DNA of 64,000 nt from Mesocentrotus franciscanus. Its lineage: Eukaryota > Echinodermata > Echinoidea > Camarodonta > Strongylocentrotidae. The stretch spans positions 28,206,827-28,270,826 of the forward strand of contig CP137685.1 of assembly GCA_037976565.1 (NCBI GenBank). The letters run 5' to 3'. The notes beneath the pieces are model-generated. The model saw only the letters and a program-made list of their open reading frames with translations. It ran no database searches and had not been told where the DNA came from. The position numbers were made by a program, and so were the translations under genes. The stretch's first letter is position 1. Each line of letters begins with the position of its first letter. This document shows, one piece after another, positions 20,679 to 33,800 of the stretch.

Positions 20679-21423
20679 ATAGCCTCCGACCCCACGCCCA
20701 TTTATATTGGTGGAGTGTTGACCACTAGAAGGGAGTACTTTCAGAGAGGACATACATAATTACATATTATTTGTATACAGATCGCGTGCACAAACCGAGT
20801 CATAATTATATGTATGCGTAGCAATGCAGTGCAGTGCATGCAGCTCTATAATCGAAGAGTTACGTATCTTTAATGAATGAGCCCTATGTGTCTGTGCATT
20901 CTGGAAAAAACGATAAACATTCATTTGAAGTGGTCTAATTTTGTCCGTAAGTTGTATTTTTTATGTTTGCATGGTTGTCGTAAATTGTCCGATATTTAGA
21001 ATATTCTCATTAATTTTGTATTTTGTGTGCTATAGAAGTTTCATTCGAATAAAACCAAGTTATTGACCGAACTCTGTGTCATCACGAAAAATAACCTCAG
21101 AACTTGGTCCCAGATATTGAAAATTGTGCTGTAGATCTACGTCAAGACCTGGCTTGTGAAACGTATTAATATTAAGGATAACCCCAACCCAACACAACAC
21201 AGTTCGCCAAATTCTTCGAGTCTGTCCCTGCGATGTTCTTGGAGTCGGTGCTCTTTCTCCCTCCTGGACCCATCAGCAATAGCGCCAAAACACAGCTGGA
21301 TACGCTTAGACCTATCCTAATTAATTTCCTATATTTTATATGCAATCTTCACACAACCCGTCAAAATCTTAACAACACTCAACAGTAATTTTTTTACAGT
21401 TAGACTAGTCTAGGTAGACGTTA

Positions 21424-22053
21424 GACCGAAGATTTCTGTCTCTTTCGTTCGTTAGCCTCTGATTTGGGTAGGGTCGGCTCCTCTCTTTAGAGACAGAAGC
21501 CGACCATAGCGACTGCATTGCAAACTACTGCTCGCATCCGAGCAGTAAACTTATGCCCAACTACATTTTACCTGATGCATATCCGATGCATTTATTATTG
21601 TAAATTAGGCCTAGGCTAAACTACATCGGTTCCACTTACAAGATTGACTGTATGATGCGTTTAAGTGTCTTTTTTCCGGATTTTCATCGCCGAAATTGAG
21701 CTCCGTGTTGAAATTCTTGCACTGTTACTGCGCATGAAGGAATATGACGTCATCCATTGACAGTAACAGTTTAAAATACGGCTGCAAGAATTTCACCACG
21801 GAGCTCAATTTCGGCGATGAAAATCCGGAAAAAATACCCTTAAACGCATCATACAGTCAATCTGGTAAGTGGAACCGATGTAGTTTAGCCTAGGCCTAAT
21901 TTACAATAATAAATGCATCGGATATGCATCGGGTAAAATGTAGTATTTTGGGCATAAGTTTACTGCTTGGTCGGCTTCTGTCTCTAAAGAGAGGAGCCGA
22001 CCCTACCCAAATCAGAGGCTAACGAACGAAAGAAACAGAAATCTTCGGTCTAG
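21424..22053. repeat. 630-bp near-perfect palindrome
   Basis: The left arm (21424-21727) and right arm (21770-22053) are reverse complements over almost their whole length. Each contains 'gagctcaatttcggcgatg' and 'agaggagccgaccctaccc' or their complements. The central spacer is about 40-60 bases and includes 'ctgttactg'/'cagtaacag'. The left arm has one extra block of about 35 bases near 21525 and the right arm one of about 13 near 21772. No coding capacity; most likely a fold-back transposon. Confidence 0.9.
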
Positions 22054-22189
22054 GTAGACGTAGGCCTACCCCAACAACTTAGAGAAAGCCACTTATGGAA
22101 CTTCGGCAGACGCACAGTGCCGACGATCTCCGATCTTAGCGGAGGAAGGATACAAGAGAGAGAGAGAGCTGTACTAAATAGATTTAATC

Positions 22190-22260
22190 ATTTACTAGTA
22201 GTACTAGGGTCTATAGTAGTAGTAGTAGGTCTAGTAGTCTAGTACTCAGAAGTAGTACTA
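22190..22260. repeat. (TAG)n-like low-complexity tract
   Basis: Irregular tagtagtag/tagtacta sequence. Confidence 0.7.
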
Positions 22261-22804
22261 GACCACACGTGCACACATAGCTGCATTACACGAAGAACTT
22301 ACCGCATTGAGCGCTGTACAGTGAGTGAGTTTACACCCACTCATTGGCGGATCCGCTCGAGTGGCTTCGAATTTAAGTGAGAGAGGGCCTACTTAACTTA
22401 AGCGCGACTTAAGTTCAATGGCAAAGTCAATACGCAATATTACGTCACACCACAGAGATTTTGACATGTCGTGCTTTAAACAGGTGACGCACTTCACACA
22501 TAACTGACGCACACACGAAATTGCACACACATAAAATAGCACACACATAAAATAGAAAAACCAACGAACATTTCAGAATAAATTTCCAGTTTGTACCTTA
22601 AATATGACGAAAATGAGAATTTTTCAAAGTTAAGACTTAGTTAAGTAAGACTTAAACTTAAGTGAAATACTTGACTTTTCAAGGACGCTGAAAAAATTGT
22701 AACAAATAGAGGGTTTGACTGAAATATCAAAGTTTTGGTAATGGTAAAAACAGAAAATCTCCTCGCACTAATATCTTATAACATAGAGCCTATGGGAGCC
22801 AGCG

Positions 22805-22895
22805 ATGGCCAATCTAAAGGGCCCATGTCGGCGAGGCTAGGCGCCAAATTTCGAAAATGAGACCGAGATCGGATGAATGTTCTGCGCATGCGCTG
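22805..22895 (+). promoter_or_regulatory. Candidate MICU1 core promoter (CCAAT, E2F-like, NRF-1-like sites)
   Basis: Within 90 bases there is GGCCAATC (CCAAT box, 22809-22813), GGCGCCAAA (E2F-like, 22840-22848) and the palindrome TGCGCATGCGC (22883-22893). The last matches the binding consensus of nuclear respiratory factor 1. The cluster is GC-richer than its surroundings and ends about 270 bases before the MICU1 start codon. NRF-1 control of mitochondrial genes is established in vertebrates; its use here is inferred. Confidence 0.5.
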
Positions 22896-23160
22896 GCTGT
22901 AAGCTAAAGTTTTACGTGCATTACTATCCTGGCTGTGTATTAAAAGCTGTGCTATAGTAGGCCTATAGTATTTTCTTATTGATTCTCAACATTTCAAACA
23001 CCACTGTACAAAACTCAACTGATTTCACTCAAAATCGGTACTTTAGTGACAATTGATGACACCTAAATGGCAATAAAATACAATTTTTTTTAACTTACCG
23101 ATGTTAGAAAAGAATAATTACTTTATTCCTACATCACAGAGAGGGACATCAGAAGTGACG

Positions 23161-23324
23161 ATGTGGCGTCTTGTGGCTCGCAGGAGCTTGCATGTCTTAA
23201 CCCAGCAGCAATGGAGACGCATGGTTACAGTACAGACTCAAGGGACCTCAAGTCCCCGTGGGCTTATGAGTGCCCTGGTCGGTGGCACAGCCGGCATTTT
23301 GATAGGTGGATTTATTTGGGAAAA
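23161..23324 (+). CDS. MICU1: MICU1 exon 1
   Basis: The start at 23161 puts the targeting sequence [13 protein letters not shown] at the N-terminus. An in-frame ATG at 23101 would add 20 polar residues and is less likely. Donor gtaagc. Also encodes the hydrophobic segment 35-53. Confidence 0.85.
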
Positions 23325-26300
23325 GTAAGCTATGCAAGTCATCTTTATATTACGGCATGTGATGGGTGGATTTTGTTTTGTGTGTTACTGAACACTTCAA
23401 TCATTTTAGTATATCTGATGACTATATCAAGCTGATAGAGACCATTAGAGCTTGAATAAAAAACACCAAATGAAATGATCTGTGTATGTCAATTTACATA
23501 CACCTTATTTTCACAAGACAATTCAATAATACTTGCTAACATATAAGACATACTTTGGACTTGCCCTGCCAGTGGTGTACGTATACATTTAGCATATCAT
23601 GTTGCAGATGTATAAAGCTGAGATGCAAACCACCTCCCCATTCAGACCCTTCCCTGTTTGCACCAAGCCCTGTACAAGAATGGAACAGATTCAGGTCTTG
23701 AAATGCTCTTTTATTATGTTTTTTTTTCAAAATATGTACCTCCACCCCACCAAAAAAAAACGAAAAAGGAGAAGAAAAAAAACAAACATTCATGTGACTA
23801 ACTGGAAACAAAAATTCTAGGCTGTTATTGTTCCTTCCCTACAGTCAGTTCCTTTGCCTACATTTGTATCACCCCCTGATTCTTCCCAGATATTTTTTTT
23901 TTTTTAGCATCTGCTATGTGTGTGTTTTTATATACCGGTATACATTTTTCTTTTAATTCTTCAATGTTTTTTAAATATTTTTTTTTAAACAATTTTTATC
24001 ATCGTCTTGTTTTCTTTCAATTTTTGTGCATTTTATTTCATACAATTACAAAGAAATAATGCATATTTTGCTTGTGCGGTATTGATTGACATTGAATATG
24101 AGGCCAATGGTTTCATATGTCTGTTTGATAGGACATTGAGAGCTAGCAGTATCTCAGTTCAAGCACAAGACAAGGAGGAAGAGAAGAGCAGTGATGAAGA
24201 AGGAGGAGGAGAAGATGAACAGGATGGAAAGAAGAGACGAAAAGGGCCTGGCTTCAGAGATAGGAGGGTAAGTGCATGATAAAATAAATGATTTTATTTC
24301 TCATGCAGAACATAATACAATGAATAAGTACATGTATATCACAACAAAATATACAATGAAACGACAAATATAATAGTAATAGCACGAGAAAAGAGGAACT
24401 AACTAGAAGCAGAGCTTATTGAAGTATTAGTTCCTCATAGAAAATCAATAAATTAAAAAATATGTAGCAAAGAAATTATGAATTTTTTGGGGAAAAAAGA
24501 GGGCTAGAGAAAGAGAGAGAAAAACAGAAAGAGAGAGAGAGAGAGACAGAGAGACAGAGAAAATACAGACAGACAGCTACAGAGAAGCAGGATCAGAATC
24601 AGAGAAAGCTTATCTGGGCCCTGTTTCATCAAACTTGTTATCAATATCGAATGCTATGTTTCTATGACAACTTTGCTCTCAGCCAATCAAATGCCACGAT
24701 TTCAGTAGCTTATAACAGTTGTTGTAACTTGTTATTGATAACAAGCTTTATGAAACAGGGCCCTGAGCTTCCTCCACTAGCCATCCCCTTTCTTGCTGCC
24801 ACTAGCGCCCGCCCATCAGAAGCGGACACCGGTGCTATATGAGAAGCAATCATCTTATACAGCAAATCCTTTCTAAGAATGTCAATGTTATACACTCTGA
24901 CTTTGAACTAGACTTTCAATATAGCTGTGTTTATTTTTCTTCTTGTAACATTGATAATAGTCCAGGAGCCTGGGAGCAACCCCATTGAGATCAAAAGATT
25001 TTACCTTCAAAGGTACCCATTTGCAGGCCCAAAAAATGAAAAGGTTAAATTCCAACGGCATTTGAAAGATAATACTAATTTAGAACTTCCATAAAAAAAA
25101 GGGGGGCTTGAAAATGTCTTTAAGTGGGAAAATAATGACTATTAGTTGTCGAATTGACTTAAGGGCTACCAAGTCGGTAAGTAATAGTCTGATTTTCAGA
25201 CCATTGTACCGAATGGTCGTACGTTAAGAATTAATCAGTTTAATTTTGGCCATTGCAAGAAGTGAATGTAGTGAATGATGTAGACAAATGCTCATGTACC
25301 CTTTACAGCTCATTTTATGTATGTTATTACCAAAGAAGAAAAAAAGCCAATCAGTCACTCAATTGGGACACTGCTAACGTTTAAATTTCACAGATAGGAC
25401 ATACATGACATATTCATAATTCTTGCAAAGTTCTACAGAATTTGATGTTGGCTGCAAAAGGGACATAGTATCTTTAAAGTTACTGAGATTATCTAAGTCA
25501 TTGACAGAAAGGTTGTTAGCCTTGCCATGGTTGTCAGGTTCAGCCCCCAGAGTTCTTCACTTGATGTTATTGTGTCAAGTGGAAAATAAATTTCATGAAT
25601 TGATACTATTCTTCTTCTTATTAAAGATCATTGAGTACGAGAACCGCATCAGGGCGTACTCCACTCCGGACAAGATCTTCCGTTACTTTGCAACGCTCAA
25701 GGTGTACAACGAGGATGAGGTTTACATGACCCCTGCCGATTTCATCAGGTCAATCACACCGGATGAGAAGCAACCAGATGGTCGGGGTCTGGACCAGTTT
25801 AAAAAGATTGATCCTAAGGTTCGTTCATTGTGATCATAGATGAAACTTAACTTAAACGGTACTTATCACCAAAATATTAAGCGAATCTTTTTGTTTTCTT
25901 TAATAATTAACATACTATTTATTACAACTGTCAGTTCGATTTTGCATGTTGTTAAATCTGCAACCTGGCAATACTTTGCCAAAATTTGCAAACATAAGGG
26001 TATAAACGGTACTATATTTGCATTACAAATATGTATGGAACCTTGTTTATAATTTACGTCTTCCACAACTACGTGTATTGTACATATCTATCAATTCATT
26101 GGGCACTTCAAATTGGCTGAATTGGCAGTGTCAATGTGGCGAAGGGCTGGACAACTTTCTCATTTGTTCCAACCTAAAATATATGTCTCGGGAGTAGGGT
26201 CTTTTCCTGTTAGAGAACCTTTGGTAATATTCGTCCTACAATTTATTTTGATTAGTGCCCCAAGGGAGAAGGCCCTTAGCAGAAAAACAAAAATTTATGA

Positions 26301-27843
26301 TATTTTTGTACACGGACAAACGGGAGACTAGAGTTGTCCGTGCATAAGTCACAGTTCAGTCACTAAATTTCCAATTTGGATTTGCTTAGATTCAGTGATC
26401 TCATATTTCGAACACTCATCTTATTATTGGTCCGATTTATTTAAAACTTTCCCCATACTGTTTCTTTTTAAATGATTACCAGGGTTGGATTGCCGTTTAA
26501 TGTAAATTTCATTCGATTTTGGGGGGATTTTATTTGTTGATCGTACCAGAATCTGAGAACTTTATTTAACACTTTACTAGCTTTGATCAAGCAATGGATC
26601 AAACAGGAGACTGCAACGCGTGACATTTGGCACACATACAGTATATACTCCAAACAATGTGGCAAATCAGGACTTTAAGAGAAGGTTGAATTCTGGGGAG
26701 AGGTGATAAATGTGAGCGTTTTCATTGTTATTATGCAAGTGTGGAAGAACATCAGAGAGAAAAATGTTCCCTGAAAAGCATGGCTCTTCAAATGCCTTCA
26801 TATTTTTAATATGACATGTAACAGCTTAAAAATGTTGGCCTCACTTTTATGCTACATGTTTGTGTAGGTAGTCCCATATACATCTTTCTGTGTACAGTGC
26901 TTGATACTTTTACGAAGACTGGGCCAAATTTCTCATCATTTTGGTGATTCCAGAACCTTGCAGTACACACCAATACTGTTATGCTACATGATCAACTTTT
27001 CCTGATCGATTCTACACCGTTTCTTTCACAATGCAATCGCATGATCAGAACTCAACTTTATCTTTAGATCCTTGGCAAAAATGGAGTTAAATGTTCAAAA
27101 GGTTTCTCTCGATTTGTTTTACTTGCAGAAATACAAACCGGATGACTTCCAAGGTCTTGGAGAAGACAGTATCTTTAGATTACTTGGACAGTGTGGTCTT
27201 ATCTCTTTTGCTGACTACATGTTTCTACTCACAGTCTTATCCAGTGAGTTTCTTTCTTATCATCTATTCATTTGTGTGCGATTGGGTTTTTACAGACAAA
27301 TGTTAATCTGATATGATGACATTTACGTCTGGGGACCAACTTTAAAGCTAATCTTGAGCTCTGGTATGGGCATTGTATGTCAAGAGAACATGGCTATAAT
27401 TGATTCTGGATTGTTCATCCTGAAGTAGATTGATTGTTTGAACCAGTAAAATTAAAACAACCTTACAAAAACTTGCTGGAAATCATCTTCAATAAAAACC
27501 ACAACTCTCATTTGCACATAGTGACCTGTGTTAAGCACATCGTGTCGGGCCTACTTACCTTGATTTCCTTATCTTTCTATGCTCGTTACTCACCCCCTTT
27601 ACATTTTCTACCAAAATTGTTTGGCACATGTCATTTATTTGTAATCTTAAACATTCAGTGTAAGTTTTGTTGGATTCTGTGAGAATTTATTTTCTATCAT
27701 TACCAGAACTCAAGCTTATCTTTAAACGTCAACATCCAAAAGAGGTTGCTCAGTTTCGAACCAGGGTCCATAAGAATCAGATTGTAGGCAAAGACAGAGA
27801 GCTACCACTAGACCCCCTCTCTCTCTTGCTCCTTCTCTTTCTT

Positions 27844-27888
<45 letters not shown>

Positions 27889-30800
27889 TTCTCGCACATA
27901 CACACACACACATTCCCTTTTAATACAAATATCAATACGTTCCAACATGGTATCTTTTTATTTTGTCCATTACATGTAGTTCTGGGTATCGTGTAAAAAA
28001 AATGGCGTACAAGATTGTCAGCATCCCCTTGAAACCATGATAATTTCAATGCACAGGTTCCAACGAGATGCCATCAACTTGTTCTCAAGTCATTTGTTGG
28101 ATAAGTCATGAATGACATATCAAGTTAAATAATCTGCATATGTACACAATTTATATTTTACATTATTAGTTTGTATATTGTAAGACATTTTTGAGTATTC
28201 TTGTTTTTTAAAGTATCAAGTGTAATAGTAAATTCATTATTTTTTGTTTTGTTACGTTTTCTAAACTGATTTGTACCAAAATATTTTGTTTAGCTGTTTA
28301 AGGGGTTAGGCTCGACAAGCATGTGTGCTATTATCTGGCCCCTTTTACCAACCAATAGTTTCTCTTCTTGTATATGTAAAATCATTGTATGAAATGTATG
28401 TATTGCTGTTGGTAAATAAATCAAATCAAATCAAATCAAATCAATAAAATCATGGCAGTTTTGTGAAATGCTGCCCAGCCGTCTTAGCTTCTATGCGGAT
28501 TTTGAAAAAATATCATTTCAATTCTATTCAATGGTCCTGATAATGATTTTTTTACTTCATATACTATTATTAGCTGTCCTTGGATAACCAAGACGAGCTT
28601 AATGGCATGTTCAGATATGATGTGTCTTACTATGCACTTAAAAAAAAAAACAATGTGTACATGAATCAAAAGTGAGAATGAAAATAAGCAGCTGCACGCA
28701 ACAAGGGTCCTACAGTTAACAACTAAATTATTCATACCTCTTGAAAATTTGATGTTATTGTGTTTTTCGTAACTTAAGAATGAAAGGTGGACTGGTGGAA
28801 TTAGGGCCTTTGTTGAATACTTTTAGAAGCAAGCTTTAAAATGTCACATTCTCAAGAATCATAAAATCGGGACAATTTAATTTTTCACATCAAAAATTAC
28901 AAAACTTGGTTTGGGTATGAAGAATTTAGTTGATAACTGTATGTGTACTCACTATAAACGTATTATAAGATACAAAAAATTTTGTGAAGTGTATTACGCT
29001 AAGTAACATCATTATGGGGGAAAAAAATGCCACGGTTTACAACAACATATGTGAACATGCCTTTAAAGTCCCTTCCTCCAAATATACTACAATGAAACGT
29101 AATCTTTTACATGTTACAGCTCCGGAACGTCATTTTGAAATTGCTTTCAGACTCTTTGATCTGAACGGAGATGGCCATGTATCTTGCGATGAATTCACTC
29201 AGGTAAGAGTTTCTGTACAACACATCTTCTGGTGACAAGTGCTCTTTGGTTATTATTCTAATCTAAACTAACCAAATCCCTCACTTTAACCTCTGACCAA
29301 ACACTATAACCAACCCTAATCCTAATCCTAATCCTAATCCTAACCTTAGAGAAGGTTGAGATCTGGGTTAGGGTTAAAAAGTTCAAAAGTAATTTGTGAG
29401 TTTAGAAAATATTCTTTTTATGTTAGTGTGGAAGAGTATCATAGAAGAAAAATGTCCCCTAAGAAGGCTGGCTCTTCAAATGCCCTCATATTCGAAATAT
29501 GACAAGTGACTGCTAAAGGTTGTGGAACACACTTTCATGCCACATGTTTGTGTAGCCTCATATACACATTTCTGTGTACAGAGCATGTGACTTTCAGCAA
29601 GACTGGGCTAATGTCTTATCATTTGAATGATTCCAAAATCCGATATACACCAATACTTATGTGCTACATGATCAACCTTTTCCAATCACTTCCACAGTTT
29701 CTTTCACAATGCAATTGCATGACCAGAACTCAACTTTATCTTTAAAGGTAAAGACCAGTTTTGGAAACACCCCTCTCTCAAAAAAATGAAATGGAAGCTC
29801 TCATTACCAATCATGTGAAAGAATATGTTTTGACTAATACGTGATGATACAAATTTTGCCGGAAAGTCGGAAACCGCCTACTAATTGATATATTTGGTAA
29901 ATTATTATATCTATTGGGACCAAATAGATATCGCGCATGTGGTCGCGTAGTCCCATATACATCTTTCTGTGTACAGTGCTTGTAACTTTACCAAGACTGG
30001 GCCAAATTTCTTATCATTTTGATGATTCCAGAACCTTGCAGTACACACCAATACTTATATGCTAGATGATCAACCTTTTCCAGTGGCTTCCACGCGATTT
30101 CTTTCACAATGCAATTGCATGACCAGAACTCAACTCTATCTTTAATCTAAAACCCATTTTGAGTTAGTAATTCGATCACTATAGGATATTGGCCATAGCA
30201 TAATAGGGACTTTTAGATTTGCACGTCGACATAATGGACTGCAACGTGTGACGTCCTTATAAGGCACTGTGATGTCCTTTTAAGGCACTCCCGGGCAAGG
30301 CCCAGTGCCTTAACACAAAGTCACACGCGGCAGTCCACGCTCTCGTCGTGTAAATCTAAAAGTCCCTATTATTTGCTTGAACACGCATCAATGAAGCCCA
30401 TGGTTGTGTCTTTGCATTAATATGAAACGTAATTTAGTTTGGAATATATCATCATCTCTTTCAACTATTTGCTTGCACAGTAAGCAAATAAGTACTGACT
30501 ACTCTGACGATGGGACAAACTATCATCGTTACCTCTTAGCTTGTATTTCTGCGTGGCATCAGTGAAGAAGGACTATCATTTCGACTGTCAAGATATACAA
30601 TCTATCATTTGTTATGTGACCTCAGGTCGTGTTCGTGTTGCAAGGTTCATTCATGATAACAGAAATGTGAGTAGGCTGTCCCCAACAAGACTGTAAAGAT
30701 CTACTGTAAACTGGAATGAAAATGGAAAATTATTAGTGTTTTTTGACAATGTATTTTTTCCAAATGTGATAGAGCATTCTGCAACATTCTTGGGGAAAAA

Positions 30801-33800
30801 ATTGTGAATAATATTTAAATTTCATTTTCTTCTTCTTGTTCACCTATTCCTTTACCCCATTTGACAATATTAATTTAACCGACCAAATATGGATTACTTC
30901 ACATTTAACTCCTCACTTGCTTGGGTTGATCCATGGAACCAATAGGTTTGCCATAGTCAACTTTTGTCACACATACAGTGAAAAATGAACAATACATACT
31001 CCAAACAATGTGGCAATCTAGGATGTCAATTCATGGTGAATAAAGGGTTAAAAAGAATTCCATCAGGGCTCCACACTTACTGGCCCGTATTCTGAAGTCA
31101 TGTCTAACTTAGTCATGTCTAAAGTTAAACAACTGTTTAGTTAGACACAACTTAATCGCGAGGTCGCGTCTAAGTCCTGTCTAACTAAATTTCGTATTCT
31201 GAAGTCATGTCTAAGTCGCGTCTAATTAAACAACTGTTTAAGTCCTGTCTAAGTCGTGTTTAACTACGAAGTCGTGTTTAACTTTAGTCACGACTTCTGC
31301 ACATGCTTAGTACATGTAGGCGTTGATTTTGACATTCCCGCAGACGATAGACTGAATGCGCATGCGTGCGCGCGCCGGATAAAAAAATTAATCTGCACAG
31401 TGACGTGACTGGCGCACAGTACAAACACACAAATATCAGTGCGTCAATTGTTCGCCACGGGGGACAAAGATCCAGAAAAGAAACTTCTCCAACAGAATGG
31501 ATTGTTTAGTATAGCTTATGGAATTTGCAACATGTCACCATTAGATAAGAATAGTTAATATTATCAAGAAAAAATATATGGCTACGCGAGAAAAAATCCT
31601 GCAAAACGTATTTGAAATTTTAGAGGGTGCACGTACCATCGTTCTCCCCCACAAGTTCGGGGTCAGCAAGTAGAGTGTATACTGTATACGTTGAAAAGCA
31701 GCAGAATTGAGCTCTTGAACAGGACTTAAACAACCCCTCGCAGTTGTCTTAAGTTAAACAGGACTTAGACAGGACTTAAGACAACTGTTTAGTTTAAAAA
31801 CAGGAGTTAGAACTAGGCGTTGTGGTGTGCACCTGTAATCCAGCTAACAGTGGAAGTTACAAACTGCCAGTGATTCAGCCGAGAACGCAGGTTAGAAACT
31901 GAGTCACGTCTTTCGGATGATGACGTTTAAAGGTCGGTCCCCAGACGTAAATAATCATATCTGATTTATACACATCTGTAAAAATCCAATACACACACAC
32001 GACTTCAGAATATGGGCCACTGTGTTTTGGGGGGAAGGGGGTCCAGATTGAACTGGATTGAAACAGTCTGAATGCATAAGTCCTATGTTAAAGGTACTAT
32101 GTCCCTACAATTCCAATGGCAGTTGAAAGATATTACTAATTTAGAACTTCCCTCAAAACGAAAGGGCTTGAAAATGTCTGTTAATGGGAAAATAACGACC
32201 GTTAGTTGTTGAATCAAATTTGGTGAACGCGCTCGTTTAATTAATTAGTCTGATTTTCAGACCATTGTACTGAAGGGTTGTACGTTTTGTGCTGCGCAAA
32301 GATTCAATCAGTTTAATTTTGGCCATTACAAGAAGTGGGTTATTGATGTAGACAAATGCTCATGAACCCTTTACAGCTCATTTTATGTATGTTACTACCA
32401 AAGAAAAAAAGAGGTTAGTCAGTCACTCAATAGTTTCTGACAGTAAAGTCTAGCAAGTAAACGGGTTTCCTTGCATAATTTGAATACTAGGACACTGCTA
32501 ACGTATAAATTTCACAGGTAGGACATACGTGACATATTCATAATTTCTGCAAAGTTCTACAGAATTTGATGTTGACTGCAAAAGGGATACACTACCTTTA
32601 AAATGTGTCAAACCCTGATTTTATTGTATACAATAATTACATTTTTGTCTTAATTAAAATGAAGGTTACTAATGTGATGAGATCGCAGACGGCTACGGGG
32701 AAGCGACATAGAGACAGGAAGACGACCGGCAACACGTTGGATAAACCCTTCAACAGCTCCCTCACGACGTTCTTCTTTGGAGCCGACTTTAGCAGGAAGC
32801 TGACCTTCGAAGAGTTCAATGAGTTCCAGCGCAAATTGAGGTTGGATCTTCTTAAGCTTGAGGTATGTATCTATGCAGAGCTGCCAACCGTTACGTTTTT
32901 CCCTGAATAATTCCGTTTTTATCTCCAAAATTATGGTAGTACGTTTTTTCTTCATATTTTTTAAATTTTTTTATTGTTTTTTGCACATCAACCAAATGCC
33001 CTAAAATGCCCTAAAATGTGATCACTACTTCAATAGAAAACTTCAATAGAGATTCATGAAGAGTACGAATTTACAAATAGTAAACAAAAAAGAAAGAAAA
33101 AAAAAGTGAAAGGTGTAAATATTCTCAAAAAAGAATGAAACGCCAATAATACTAAAAAAACTACCCACATGTACTTGTTAATAAACTATAGGTCCTTATA
33201 TGGAAATAACAGCATGAGGAATGGACATTTCTGCATTGGAAGTGTGTCTTGCATTGTTGTAAGTTTCGTTTTGATGAATTCCTTTTTTTTGCCATCATGG
33301 TTCCTTTTTTGGTTGCACAAGGTTGGCAGCTCTGTCTATGGTGAACACTTTAGCGCACCAATGTGGAACAATGAGAGAAGTAGACGTGAAGTGTTCATGA
33401 GGTGCACGGTGTATGAACAAAAATGTGTGCCAACAAATTTTCAAGAATTCGTCTCAAATTGATTTCTGGCTGGCCACTTCTGTGAATGATCTGTGAGCAA
33501 CGCTCAACCTTGGTGCTGCTATTTTTTGACAAAGTATGACATAGGGTGGCGGAGCATGACAATGCTTGTTGTGATGTCATGGAAATGAAAGTAAGGTTTG
33601 TCATAGTGCAAATTGAATTGTTGATTGGGCTGCGTAACACAAATTGGCAAAAAATGGCGCTTATTTATCTTTCGTCTTTCGTCTTTCTCTTTCTCTCTTT
33701 CACTTTGTGTCTCTGTCTCTCTCTGTCTATCTATGTCCCTTTCTGCCCGTTTTTAATTTTTTAATTTCCTCTATTTTTCTGTTGCTTTCAGTTTGAACGT

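Noticed and set aside
23101..23160. Upstream in-frame ATG as the MICU1 start
   Set aside because: It would put a polar stretch before the amphipathic Arg-rich segment and weaken the mitochondrial targeting sequence. The ATG at 23161 gives a textbook targeting N-terminus.
29310..29345. Interstitial telomere repeat
   Set aside because: Only about five units, and the hexamer is mostly CCTAAT rather than CCCTAA; more likely a simple microsatellite.
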